Assembly (NCBI GenBank): GCA_019279435.1
Contig: JAAALK010000082.1
Location: 79,642,989-79,706,988, forward strand
DNA length: 64,000 nucleotides
Direction of reading: 5' to 3'
Source: Zizania palustris
Taxonomy: Eukaryota; Streptophyta; Magnoliopsida; Poales; Poaceae
Position 1 is the first letter of the stretch. Each line of letters starts with the position of its first letter. The notes beneath the pieces were generated by a model. That model saw nothing but the letters and a program-made list of their open reading frames with translations, made no database searches and had not been told where the DNA came from. Shown one piece after another: positions 34,984 to 47,444 of this stretch. A program made the translations under genes and the position numbers.

Positions 34984-35415
34984 ATTAATTTAACTTCTTA
35001 CAGGAGATGGTCACCTAGTAATTAAAGTCAAAAATAATTAGCTGACCTTGATAAATACACTAATGTCACAGTTGCCTTCTTATTACTCTACAAATTATTC
35101 GCGTGCCTTCAAAGCAAGATTTGTTTAAAATCAGTATGAAAAGAAGAGTTCAATTGCTTGATTAATAAGGTCTATGCCTGCTCTTCCTCCTGGAAGCAGT
35201 GGATTGTTAATTACAATAATCTGCACGCGCATGCACTCGTTTGCTTATTTCTCGTAAAACGCCAGTTAAACAGTTACTCCTATCATCAAACCATTAATTA
35301 GAAAAGCTAATAACATTGATACAGCAAATACTTATCGTCCTGTAAATTTTGAAATCCAAATTAAGTCCATATTGTGAAGCAATCTTTTAATTATATCGGG
35401 AATGACTGCATCTAG

Positions 35416-35647
35416 GGTAGTGTTTGGTTTGATATAACACGAGGAATGAAACGGAATAGTTTAGAACCATGTCATTTTGTAAAAAAAATCGGTAACATGT
35501 AGTTCAACATCAACATGGAATATTCTGTTTTTGGATCCTTCGATTCTACTCAATTCATCCACATCCCTCGAACTAAACAACGATATCACCTCGTATCTAG
35601 GAACTATTTCGTTACATTCATCCTCGTACAGGGAACCAAACACTACC
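35416..35647. mobile_element. Tourist/Harbinger-like MITE, copy B (232 bp)
   Basis: Same element as 24058-24289, with GGTAGTGTTTGGTT inverted ends, flanked by TAG on both sides. Confidence 0.75.
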
Positions 35648-36024
35648 TAGATCGATGCAAAGCCATTCATTCCCGGCATGCAGAGGCATGTGATCGTGTC
35701 GGCTTACTTGCAACCTCACTTCAACCTGCTCTTGAGAGAATGTCCTTGAATTATCGGTTGTTTGCTAAGCTGAAACTAATTGAAAAAACTTGTGATTGCA
35801 TTTGTCTTTTCTTTGCCAAGTTTTCAATGAAAAAGTGTGCACACCCATGACAAGCACAAAATGTACATAGAAACATGTTGTAGTGGACAAATCTTGCAGC
35901 AAGAACTTCTACTCAATCAACCCATTGGCAGGCAAATCCTGGGAAGTGAAAAATACAATCACAGGGAACAAAAGACATGGTACACATGGATAGCAACAAT
36001 GGCAACAACTATATACAGCAAAAT

Positions 36025-37774
36025 TATGGGATCGGAATAGCGACTAGAGGGGGTGAATAGGCACCTCGACACTTTCTTTCGAATGTGATGGCCTAATCAA
36101 ATCACCAACGTACCTCTAAGGACTCAAATCCAATTTTCAAACTAATCAGCACAATTTAGAGCTCAACCATATTCAAACGCCCAAAAAAACTTTGATTCAA
36201 GCTTCACATACAACCACTATCAAAACACTCACTCTAGATATCAAACTCAAGTGTAAAAAGTAAACCAGAACGTTTTAATTCAATTACAATTGAGATTCAA
36301 ACACTTCTAAAATTTTTTCGGACGGTGAATAGTGAATGTATTTTCAGCAAAGTGTATTTGTCAAATTTAGTTTCAGATTGCAAGTTTCCTTCTCAATTTC
36401 ATTTCAGATCAGCAAACAAAGATTCACAACTCATCAACCTCGCTTGTGTCTGAATTTCAGCAAGTAGTTCAATAAGATCAGTATTTGGTATAAAACTCGG
36501 TACATGGTATACTATTGCAGTTCCAACAAGACTGAAATGGATAACTTCAGATTACACACAAATGAAGCAGTATTTGTCTAAAGAGTAAAATGAATTCAGA
36601 CCAAATAAGTTTTTGACACAAGGGACTCAAAACTAAGACATATTAGTATTAAAACAGTATTTACTGTTTAGAATCTGACAACACACAAGAAAACTGATTC
36701 AACTTGAGCAAAACAATGATCACAGGTTAATTTCAATTCATAACCAAACTGAAAACTTGCACTTCTAGAAGTTTGAACATTAAAAACAACAAGTACTCAT
36801 TCAAGTTTGAATTCAGAATTTTGAAGATTAAACACAACTGCAGTAGCTGTAGTATAATTGACACATTTCATGTAGCATTTGAACCACACATATGAAATCC
36901 AAGAGAAAACTCTCGAGATGATAGAAACCCTGCTGAAACAATAGAATTTACTCTACAGATTGCAACAATTTAGAGCAATCCACAACTGCAATTCAGAATA
37001 GGAACCACAAATCTTGAACTGACTTACAATGACAAATCTATTTCAAAAATTGTACCAACAGGTGAATCAACAACTTCATTCAGAACAGGATATATACTTT
37101 TCAGGAACCAAATCTCAATTTCAGATTAACCTGTTGAATAGACTTTTAGTTTATCAGTTCACACACATATTTCAGAAACTATTTTCAGAATAACTCAAAA
37201 CAGTGACAATTCAGAATCTCTTGATTGAATTGCAATCAGATGATAGTATTCTGAAAATAGGTATTAACACTTCTTATACTTACCTTAAACCTGAACATAA
37301 ACTACTGAATTTCAGGAAAACATGAACCAGAAATCAGAATTAATAAAGGTTAAAAAGCAGATCAGGTGCTGTAACAATACTCTGAAAACTACAGTGAAAA
37401 CACTGTTCAATAGTTTAGATCAGATATTTTTGAAGTTCTAAACATCATCCAAGAACTTCAGAACCAGATGCAAGGCAAGAGAGTTTTCAAACTTCAATCC
37501 AGACTAAATTGAATCAACCAGTCAAAACTCAGTAGTGAGCAGAATTGACTTCAGGTAAAAACTGAGACTACACTCAAATCTGTACCAAGTCAATGAACAG
37601 AGTTAAACAATAGATATCTCAATGAATTTCAGTACATACCACACAGACATCTAGTTCAGAACAACAGAATTTCACAAAGAGAATAAAAAGACACTTGCAC
37701 AATCAGAAAAGTTCTATGAATGATGAACAGGTTTTCTGAAAATCATGTACCACTTCCGAAACGAAAAAATTGCA
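36025..37774 (-). mobile_element. solo LTR, copy B, truncated
   Basis: Matches 24667-26437; the remaining 1.4 kb found in copy A is missing, replaced at 37771-37774 by the SIRE 5' LTR interior. Confidence 0.85.
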
Positions 37775-38797
37775 AAAGCTGATTGTGCAAGTCAGTTCAA
37801 GAAGGAGGGCTTCAGAAGACTCCAAGACTACAAAGGCTGATTGTGTCTGCTCTGCAAAAGCTGATGCTGTCCCCTCTGTGAAGCTGACAAAAGAAGCCTC
37901 CAAATAAAGTAGACTACCATCTGTACCCCCCTGTTCTGATGAGACAAAATCGGTGTAAACCCTAGGGATAAAGTAGTCTATTCACAGGGCTACATAGTGC
38001 CTATAAATAGTGGAAGCTAGCTAGGCAACATCAACACTTTGTGCAGCCATTTTTGAGCTCCTGTGCTAGCTGCCACATACTTTGTGTTCATCCTGTGAGT
38101 TCATTTTGTGTTCCCTGTTCAAGCAATGAAACTTTGATTATGTTTTCATTTATTGTTTGAAGTTGTATGCCTACTTTACACTGCATGCTTTGATCTCTTT
38201 GTGCCTCAATTCTTCCTGTGTTAAGTTTATTCCTCTAGAGTGTTTTTGGAGAATTGTGTGAGAGGTCTGTGCATGTGAAGTGTGTTTTTCAGTGTCTGTT
38301 CGCTCTGTGTATACTAGAGATTTGACCTCTCTGATTACTAGCGAACATTGTTCTTGGCTTAAATCGAAGCCCGTTTTCTTCCCTTGTCAAAGTCCTCTTC
38401 GTTGTGTGTTCAACGTGCATCTCGACCTCGGAAGTATGAAGCCTAGTACCAGTTGCTAGCGCTGAGTGTTTGGTCGAAGTCCTCAGAGGGAAGTCTGCTC
38501 TTGCGAAGGGTGAAGTGCGAAGTCTGCTCGAAGGCACCTAGTGTGCGGAGCCTGCACTGACTTAGCAGAGTTAAGTTTTTTGGTGTTGTGGGTGGAGCGA
38601 AGTCTTCTTGGCTTCGAACTTTTGCTACTTGCGAAGCCTGGTTTCGGAGCTGTGAAATACCTCCGAACCAGAACTTTGAAGGGTGTGTTCGAAGCCTATT
38701 CCGTCGAAGACAGAATTAAAACAGAAGGCTGTTTCTTAGCCTGAAATTTTAAAAGCTCCCATTCACCCCCCCTCTGGTCGCCGTTTCTGGTCCAACA
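37771..38797 (+). mobile_element. 5' LTR of SIRE-like element, last 1027 bp
   Basis: Corresponds to about 56785-57781 of the 3' LTR. TATA box CTATAAATAG at 38001-38010, ends GGTCCAACA at 38797. From the TATA box on, I count 9 differences in about 285 bases against the 3' LTR, so this insertion is older than the nested Tat element. Confidence 0.88.
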
Positions 38798-38799
38798 AT

Positions 38800-38811
38800 T
38801 AGTATCAGAGC
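38800..38811 (+). other. primer-binding site, tRNA-iMet type
   Basis: TAGTATCAGAGC, one mismatch (G to A) from the usual TGGTATCAGAGC, two bases after the LTR end. Confidence 0.85.
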
Positions 38812-38861
38812 AGGTTAAGATTACCAGTTGACCTTAACCAGTTTTGTGATCTATTGGCGAG

Positions 38862-41215
38862 ATGGACAAAGTTAGTAAAATACCTCTGTTCGATGGGACG
38901 GACTTTGCATACTAGAAGGTGCGCATGGAGGCTTATTTGCTAAGCCAAGGAAATGCAATTTGAGAGATTGTGGACTCACAATACTCCATCCCTGAAACTC
39001 GCACCTCTCAAACAGAGAAGGATCAGTATAATGCCAACTCCAAGGCTAGAAATATACTGTTCATTGGTTTAAGTCGGAGTGAGTTTGATAGGGTTCAGCA
39101 CCTTAGGACAGCTAGGGAGATTTGAACTACACTCACTATTTTTCATGAGGGCACTACACAGATTAAGGCCAGACGCCAAAGCACATACAATCAATAGTAT
39201 CAGCTTTTTGTGCAGGCACCTGATGAATCTATAGATGCCATGTTTTCTTGCTTTGATGCGATAGTGAGTAACTTGCGGTCCAATGGGATGCTTGCTTACA
39301 ATGATCATGATAGGGCTATCAAGCTTCTCTATGCTCTTGATCGTAGCATATGGGAAGTGAAGATATCCATCATTGAAGAGTCCACAGGTTATGAAACATT
39401 GACCTGTGATGAGCTCTTCAGCAAGCTGAAGTCCACAAAGATTGCCAAGGCATCTCTTGCAGTGCACAGAAACTCTTTGCCACAACCATTGACACTAGTT
39501 TCTAGCACTAGCCGTGGCACCACTCAGAACCAAGCACATCTAGAACTTGTGTTCTTGCAGATGGTTTTGCTTTGTCCTCCCTAGTCTCGGTCACTAAGGA
39601 GCATGTAGATACTCTGGATGATGATGAGCTTGCTCTCATTGTCAGAAGGTTCACTCGTTTTCATCCTGAGAGACGGGATCAGAGGAGAAGTGGGTTTAGT
39701 GGTTGTTTTGAGTGTGGCGACACTTCTCACATCAAGGCCAATTGTCCTAAACTCAAGAAGAGAGATGAGAGTGAGCGCCCTAAATACCACAAAAGGAGAG
39801 GAAACCCTTTGTGAAGGGCAAGCACGGCAAGGTGGCTAAGAGAGTAGACAAAGCCACTTCCAGAGCATTTGTTGCTACTCTCAGCGACATCGACACTTCC
39901 TCAACTAAGGAGTCGAGCTCTGAGGAGGAGTCTCTAAGGAAGGAGGAAAAGAAGGACAAGAAGGGACGGGATTTCACCGGCCTTTGCTTCATGGCCGATA
40001 GTGATCACAGCGGCGATGAGCTTGACTCATCTGAGGTACCACTATCTTATGACCAGCTTTCAATTAAATTAGATGAAATAAATGAGGTAGTTCTTGGTCA
40101 GGATAGGTTGCTTGTGCAAGCCGCTAGAGATAGAAAGACCTTAGACTTAGGTTAGAATCTGTTTCTACTGATTATGCCATGCTTAAGTCTAGGGTTAATG
40201 ATGATGAATGTGAATCCTGCACCGTTGTCATGGGTGAGCTTGCTCAGTTGCGTTCTATGCATGCTCAAACTCTTTCTGAGCTTGAGAATGCACAGAAGCA
40301 GCTTTTGATGGTTGATTCTAGTTCTCATGATATAATTGAATGCATGAACTACCCCTTATTACGTGAGAGCATTGATTTATGTGATAAGCATGTTTAAGAT
40401 TTAGAGGCTAGATTGGAGAGGGCCGGTAGTTCTAAGGATGTGCAACCTGTGTGTGACACTTGCATAACCCTTAAGGACCAGCTAAGCACTGTTAGAGAGC
40501 TAGCTAAAAACCTCATGACTGAAAATGAATACCTTCTTTCTGTGGTTAACAAATGCACTGAGGGAAATGGTAGGATGGACTTGCTCTTGGCCAAGACCAA
40601 GATGTGTGCTGATAGGGCAGGGTTATCTCTAGGATTGGGTTTTGAGAGGATTCCCTCAGATAGTGAGAACAAGACTGTTTTTACCTCACCCACTACCTTA
40701 GAGAAATAAAGAGCCCTGTTAGACACACCATCAGCCAAAAAGCCTACCCAAAGCCCAAAGAAAACCACTCCTCCTACAAAGAAAATTCCTCCCAAGAAAA
40801 CTACTCAACAGAAGCCCAAGGAGCCTGTGAGGATTGCTCCTATGACCCATGAGAGTGCCCCTAGAAGAATTTTTCATTGTTCCTATTGTCAGCTGGTGGG
40901 TGATTTGGTTGAGTTCTGTTTTCATCGCATCAAGGATAAGCGACGCTCTCAGGCGATGAGTTTCCAGGACATGCATTACCCATCTCGAGGTATGCATGAG
41001 TCTGAGTTTTACTCATGTCCTGTTTTCGAGGCTCCTCGTACTTCTCGGAGAGGTTTTGCTCCTCGAGGTGTTCACCATGTTCCATATGGTAGTAGACCCC
41101 AGGAGAGTAGCTTTGTACCTCGTCAGAGTAGGAGACCTCGTCATGCATTTGGGTCACAACATGTAGGTAGACCTCGCACTTTGCATAATTTTGATTATCC
41201 TGTGCGTAGATAGTC
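38862..41215 (+). pseudogene. copia gag, broken by stops and frameshifts
   Basis: Starts MDKVSKIPLFDGTDFAY. In-frame stops at 38913, 38961, 39123 and 39195 are each one transition from Trp, Gln or Arg codons. The gag core (FSCFDAIVSNLRSNG, AIKLLYALD) leads to a one-base shift near 39543, then a complete zinc knuckle CFECGDTSHIKANC, an acidic/Lys-rich linker, a shift near 40155, a long helical region, and a second finger CSYCQLVGDLVEFC whose expected His reads Asp. The frame ends with Arg-rich YPVRR at about 41213. Gag length and two fingers fit SIRE/Maximus elements. Confidence 0.88.
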
Positions 41216-41329
41216 TATTTTTACTGTGCCTACTACTCGTATCACTCAGTGTTGGATGCCTCATCATGTATTCACTCACCCCAGCACTAAGCGATCGAGA
41301 TTTTCCTATCATATGTAGGCGCCGGACCG

Positions 41330-42378
41330 AGGCTTGGAGGGCACATGGATCATGGACTCCGGTTGTTTGCGCCATTTGACCGGAGATGCAGCATGGTTCT
41401 CCAGCCTCACCACAACCAAGCAAAAGGAACATATCACCTTCGGCAACAATAGAAGGAGTAGAGTGAAAGGTAAAGGTGTGGAAAGAATTAACTCTAATTT
41501 CACTCTCAAAGATGTTGCTTTGGTTGAAAACTTGGGATACAATTTTCTTTCTGTATCTCAATTGCTTGATGAGGGCTTCGAAGTGCGATTCCATCACGAT
41601 ACATCGCAAGTACTCAATTCTGATGGCGTTGTGGTCTGTAGATCTTTAGAGTTGGGAGAGTTTTTGGAGCTGATTTTTCTGAGTCATCTGGTTCTTCTCA
41701 TTGTCTTGTTGCACATTCGACTTTTGAGATTTGGAAGTGGCATAGGATATTAGGGCATATGAGCTTTGAGTTGCTTGCTCGTCTGAGTGCCCTAGGTCTG
41801 ATCCGAGGATTTCCCAAGCTCAAGTTTGAGAAGAACTTAGTTTGCGCTCCCTGTCGACATGGAAAAATGATTGCCGCTTCGCACTCGCCAGTCACCACGG
41901 TGATGACTAAACAACCCGGAGAACTTCTCCACATGGACACTGTAGATCCTTCTCGGGTTAGTTCTTTAGGCGGCAAGTGGTATGTGTTAGTCATTGTCGA
42001 TGATTTCTCTCATTACTCTTGGGTCTTCATTCTTGCCAGCAAGGATGAAGTGTTTTCACACTTTTGGAGCTTGGCTTTGAGACTTTTCACTGAACTCCCT
42101 GGTGCGTTGAAATTCATTCGAAGTGATAATGACACTGAGTTCAAGAACAGTCTCTTTGTTGACTTTTGCATGGAGCATGGCATAGAACATCAATTCTCTG
42201 CTCTGCTGGTTCCTCAACAGAATGGTGTTGTTGAGAGAAAGAACCACACTTTGGTTGAGATGGCTACGACGATGCTCGATGAGAACAGGACTCCTAGGAA
42301 ATTCTAGGCTGAGGCCATGAACATTGCTTGTTACATCTCAAACCGAATCTTCTTGCGCTCAATTTTTAACTTGACATC
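41330..42378 (+). pseudogene. copia pol part 1: protease and integrase, interrupted
   Basis: Protease has WIMDSGCLRHLTG with the catalytic DSG. GAG-pre-integrase follows with DEGFEVRFHHD, a stop/shift near 41750 and FPKLKFEKNLVCAPCRHGK. Integrase has HMDTVDPSRV, KWYVLVIVDDFSH, IRSDNDTEFKN (Gly to Asp after the Asn) and QNGVVERKN, so D, D and E are present. TAG at 42305-42307 replaces the Trp of F-W-AEAMN. At 42378 Tat copy 2 is inserted and the frame resumes at 52529. Confidence 0.9.
42374..42378. repeat. target site duplication ACATC, left of Tat copy 2
   Basis: Matches ACATC at 52529-52533. Removing the insert restores one copia integrase reading frame (…NLTSYELR). Confidence 0.95.
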
Positions 42379-42874
42379 TGTTGGCGTAAAAGATTACGCT
42401 AACAGGTTTCTGTAGAAAAGAAAACTAACAAACGAAGTGTTTGCGAAGCAAACTGTTCTAAGCCTCCGAAAGGATAATAGCTTAGAATAGTTCGAAAGTG
42501 TGTATTCATTCACTTGTAATCGGTCCTTATTACAGGATGAAATGGGGGGTATTTATAGGCCTAAACATTAAGGAAAAGACCTATTTACCCTTCTATTACA
42601 ACCGACATTAAGGAAACTATTCGGTTTCCTTAATAGGGCTAAAATGGTAAAAGACTAATCTAATAGGATAGAAGATAAGTCTTCCATCTTAGCTGGCAGA
42701 AAAGATCCTAAAGGGCTTTGGTTCGAAGACATACTTCGAACCAGTGCCTGTCTTTAAGCCTCGAACCAGGTTCCGAGCATCTTCGAAGAAGGTCTTCGGT
42801 CAATCTTCGAACTAGTTGGCTGTCTTCGTACTGTTTTGGCAATAACCCCGAAGATGAGATATTTTCCCCCAACA
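42379..42874 (-). mobile_element. 3' LTR of Tat copy 2 (496 bp)
   Basis: Plus-strand sequence TGTTGGCGTAAAAG to TTTTCCCCCAACA. By eye it is identical to 52033-52528. TATA box at 42557-42550 on the minus strand. Confidence 0.95.
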
Positions 42875-42878
42875 GTAG

Positions 42879-42884
42879 CCCCTC
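42879..42884 (-). other. polypurine tract, Tat copy 2
   Basis: Minus-strand GAGGGG four bases before the 3' LTR, as in copy 1. Confidence 0.6.
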
Positions 42885-43204
42885 GAATACGCTTCTCCGT
42901 TCGACCTGTAACGTTAGGAGAGCAGTATACGAAAAGAAAAGATAACCAATCATAGGGGTTATTGATTCTCGTTTTGTCTCCAAAATGCATAAAGATATGA
43001 GCTTCGAATCAGTCATAAAGTAATTGCTGTTCGAACTACCTTAGAACTGACTCAAGAAGTTCAAAAGTCTTTTTAGACTTAGAAAAAATAGCCGTTAGTT
43101 TCTGTTTCTAACGGAAGTTATATGAGGCGTTATTTTCGGAGGAGAATAACAGGCGGGAATGCGAAAAGGCAGAGCCCAAACGGTAACAAACGGAAAGATT
43201 AGGC

Positions 43205-43212
43205 TATAAATA
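43205..43212 (+). promoter_or_regulatory. TATA box of antisense gene, copy 2
   Basis: TATAAATA inside GGCTATAAATAAAGAGCC, about 120 bp upstream of the ATG at 43332, conserved with copy 1 (6106-6099). The upstream 330 bp to the LTR show no ORF. Confidence 0.55.
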
Positions 43213-43331
43213 AAGAGCCTCAAAACTTACCCGATTACCTTTTCACTGCTTCTTCTCAGTCAAAAGCTTTTTTAGCCCTTTGAGTTCTTGAGCCCTAGTC
43301 TCCATTCTCTCAGATCGATCCAGCAATTGCG

Positions 43332-46300
43332 ATGGCAAAGACCAAAGGATCTGCACCTCCTTCGACCTTGGCTCGTCAACAAGCGGCTGCGGCAGCGGCA
43401 GCGGCAACAGTGGCGGCGACGCCTTCGATGCAGGCGACAACTTCCATGGCGGCAAGGGGAAGAAATCCCCAAATCCCCGATGTCCAAGGTCTGTGCCCAC
43501 CCTCAACCAAGTACTTGGATCAGTCTTTTGAGTTGGGGCCGTCTACCTGCAAGAAAGAGTCTTTGGCAATCACAGCGGGGGGAAATATTAGTGATGGGGT
43601 TATGATTCGGAAGCCGGGCAAAGAATCAATTCCATCACCGAGACCCGGAGAAGTTGTAGTGTTCGAAGCTTTTTTCGAAGCGGGCTTGGGCCTCCCGGCT
43701 GTGGATTTCTTAGCCGAAGTACTTGACTTGTTTCACGTAACCCTCCCCCAGCTGTCTCCGAATGCTGTAGCCAGATTAGCTATCTTCGAGTGGGCACTGA
43801 GAGCCGAAGGTTGTGAGGGGAGGGCTGAAATCTTCGCTGCGCTGCATAGAGCAACTTGTCAGCCAAAGACCTTCGTAGGCTCCGGAGGTGAGAAGGTGGT
43901 AGTTTCCTTCGGAAGCATCAATTTTAGGCTTCGTGATGAATATGCCCTGCAATTCCCTGCTAAGGCCATCAATGCCAGATGGTACACCGATTGGGTTCTG
44001 AGGTGGTTTTATGCCGAAGTTGGAGTGAGTAGCCCTCTGGCCGGTCCCCTCAAGGAAATCCAGTTCCGAAAGGAAGCCTTAGTGCAACCCAACGAAGGTC
44101 AACTCGAGGCTCGCCTCAACTTGCTTCAGAAAATCAGCAGAAGGTTGAGCATGCGGGACTTAGCCGAAGAGTTCCTCGGACTTCAAATTCCTCCGTTGAT
44201 GGCCAACTGGCCTATCGCCTTCGAGGATGACTCAGAAGGCGGTCTTCGCAAGATAAGCTATACTTCGAGCCCTGCAGGTAACTTCGAAACCAACATGCAT
44301 AGTACATATTTACTTCGAAGAAAGATTAACTTGAATTATTTTTTAGCTTCTTCAGCCCCTGTTACTTCAGAGCAAATTGTAAGGGCTTCGGAGAAGATTT
44401 TGGGTGCTCCAACTCCGTCAGAAAAAGAATGGCGAATCAAATTAGTCGGAAGTTGGGAGCGTTTTAACAGAGTATGGGGAATGCTGGAGTTGACTCCACC
44501 CCCTCTGATGGATTGGGTGCCTCAGGAGAAAGGCCCCAAGAAAAGAGTAGCTGAAGCCGGAGCTTCAGGTTCAGCAAAGACTCCGGTGAAGAAGGTGGCT
44601 CGAAAGCCAAAGAATCTCGCACCTTTGGATCCTGCTCCTTCAAGCTCAAGAACCTCACTTTCTGGTTCTAAAGAGGATGAAGGTATTTTATTAGTAAAAT
44701 TAATTGATGAAGATGCAATTCAACAAAGTATTCACATTGAAGATACTGCAGGTATTCCGGAGCTTCAAGCCAACATCGAAGAAGTAAGAGCTCTGGATAC
44801 CCAGGAAGAACAAAACGAAACCCCTATGGGTGTAGATGAGGCCGAAGTGCCTGCGAACGTACCGGAGTCTGGAGACAATGTTGATCAACCAATGACTTCG
44901 GTAGTTCAAGAAGATACAACTCAGGCCGGAGTTCCTGTGAACGAAGGTGGGATCGAAGTCACTATGGCTTCGATTCCTGAAGAAGTAACGAGGACTTCCC
45001 AGGACGATGCTCCTGCAGTCCAAGATTTAGCGGCTGATTCGGATGAGGACTACACTTTGATCCTCCGATCAGTCCGGTGCTCGATATTCCAGAGAATGTC
45101 GAAGGTAACTTTTGCATAATCTTTATCAATTTTTGCAAAATTATACAATGTGTAATATTTTTGTTTTTTCAGAGCCTCCTGTTGTCGAACTATCCCTCGA
45201 AGATACAATTCAAAGACCTTCGACAACTTCGGAGCCACAACCGGGAGTTACTCTACCGGGGCCTGGAAGAGGAAAAAGACACATAGAGCCTCTCCCAGCT
45301 CAAGGATCGACTTCATCTGAGTCAACAGATGAAAGCGAATCAACTGAGGGGGGGCCATCTTCAGAAGTTCCAAGGGCCTCGGAAGAACCCTCTGGACCCT
45401 CGCTAAGCAGAGCTGATCAGAAGGCTTTAGCACTGCTTCCTCTCATAACTCCATTTTTGGAAGAGAAAACCGGACTTGGGACTTTGGTTAAACCTTTGGG
45501 TGAAGCCAGTCGCAAAGTCGGGGAAACAGAGCTAGTAGCCCTTTTAAGCAGAGCGAAGGGTTCGGAGCTTAATATTGCTGTGGAAAGAGCAGCTTATCAG
45601 GTATAAAGCATCTTCGAACCAAATAATGAATTATATATGAATAATTTCTTATTCCAGTTTTTTACTTTTTTCTCAGCAAGCAGTCTTAGCCCGCGCTGCA
45701 GCTTTGTCGAATGAAAACGAAATTGCTCAACTTCGGGAAGAGAACGAAACTCTTCAAAGAAATTTTAACTTCTCCGAAGGTCGAGTAGCTCAAATGGACA
45801 ATGTAATACTAGCAGAGCGAAGGGCTAGGCAAAGCTTGGAAGCTGCGAAGAAAGAGCTCGAAGCAGAAAGAATTGTGCTTCGAGCGGAGATTGAAAGACT
45901 GCGGACGGAGGATGCTGCGAAGGGCTCCGCACTTGTAAGGCTACAAGAAGAGGCTGGCCAACTCCGGACTCAGAAGAATGCTTTGACTACGGAGAATGCT
46001 AGAATCTCCGGAGTTTTAGCAGAAACGACTTCGGTCAAGGACGCACTTAATGCAGAAAAACTCAAGTCTGAGAAGGTGGCTTCGAAGGTCATCGAACAAA
46101 TGTTAGGTGTCTTGGAGTACTTCGGTACTACTGGATCACTACCTTCGGATGATAATGTAACTCTGCTGCGCCGGCTAAAGAGGATCCAAGGAGCAGCGAA
46201 GCAAATGAAGACGGCAGGCATACGTTATGGAGAACTCTCCGGACAAGTGTCTGCCCTTGGAATACTTCGCTACTACGAGGATTTGGGCCGAACAATCACT

Positions 46301-47068
46301 CCGAGCGCAGAGGGCTCCATCATCTTCGACGACGCGAGACTTTTGACTCCTTCCGAAGGCGTAGCTACTGCTTGGCGAGCCTTCCAGACTTCGTGGAGAG
46401 CCGAAGGTCGATCTGCGATCAAGGCTTGGATTGATGAAGGCCAACGCCAAAAGCAAGTTCGGAGTCAAGCTTCGAGCAGTCAGCCTCCTCCGAACCCGCA
46501 GGTTTAGGATTATTTAGGATTTTTTGATTATGTAAAGCTGATGCTTGTAAATATTTATCAATGAAAATCTTGTTTGTCATATTTTTAGGCTTTGCCTCTT
46601 ATGGAAGATATCGAAGTGTTAGAGCTTAACAGCGAACTTCGCTCACTGTGGAACACCTTCGAAATTCTAAAGAGTTATAAGCGCCCTCGATTCCTTATCC
46701 CTCGAGATGACTCCGGCGTTATTTCGCCCGAAGTAATCAAAGACGTATTGTCTTATATTAAAGAGGAAGATAAAGAGATCGACGCAAACACCTCGTCTTC
46801 TGAAGACACTAATTGGTCCGAAGACGAAGGTGAAGCCCAAAATAAAAGATCTGAAGATCTTAGAAGCTGGGAGAGAAGCCCCGAGCGGCTTCGAACTTGG
46901 GCCGAGCTTCAACAAGAACAGAAGGATTTTAGAGCTTCGAAGGGGAGGAAGAGAGTTAAACGCAAAGTTCTTAGAACTTCCGATGTTGGAACTAGTCGTT
47001 CCACCCCTAGCTCTCGGGACCGAAGAGGTCTCCGATTCCTTCTTGGTATAGACACCAATTTTTCATAA
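43332..47068 (+). pseudogene. antisense gene of Tat element, copy 2, one-base frameshift in exon 3
   Basis: Exons by comparison with copy 1: 43332-44277, 44347-44682, 44752-45104, 45173-45600, 45677-46501, 46589-47068, all introns GT-AG. Exon 3 is 353 nt rather than 354: a TTTT run in copy 1 is TTT here (about 45054-45056), so the frame fails and runs to a stop at 45119. All other exons are open. The same PF04195-like region, Lys-rich segment, coiled coil and charged tail are present. Putative intron A has 6 differences in 69 bases from copy 1, more than the neighbouring exons, which favours a real intron over coding sequence. Confidence 0.8.
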
Positions 47069-47444
47069 TGTAATCTGTAAACACATTTATTTCAATAATG
47101 AATGCCGATTTAAAATTGTTTCCATATTACTAGCCCCTCTTTGGGTATAAGCAACTTCAAACTGTATTCAAAGATGGTTATGCGCAAAGAAAAAACTTCG
47201 GAGGACAATTTTTTTTTTTGGGGGTTCGGAGACCCTCTGTCATTTAAAGATCTTTTGAAATCTTATAAAATGTCTTCGACCTTTGTAGTCAGAAGAATGG
47301 TTAACTTGGTACCTTTGTTTATTTCATGAAAGAAATCAATTAAGATAACTTCCAGGACACTTTAGTGTCTTAAAAAATTTTGTCACTTTGGACGCATATG
47401 AACAGTCATTCGAAGCTCATGGCTTAAATGCTGTTTTGCTTTAG
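47069..47444 (+). other. 3' flank of antisense gene, copy 2
   Basis: Noncoding, shared with 1846-2220. Includes AATAATGAA shortly after the stop as a possible polyadenylation signal. Confidence 0.45.

Larger units (their letters stand above)
33207..37774. repeat. duplicated block, right copy (B)
   Basis: Begins at the gap edge and repeats 22316-26437 with scattered substitutions, a 20-bp deletion near 36700 and about 470 extra bp (34754-35210). It ends at TGCA, where copy A continues with the solo LTR but copy B passes into the middle of the SIRE 5' LTR. Confidence 0.92.
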
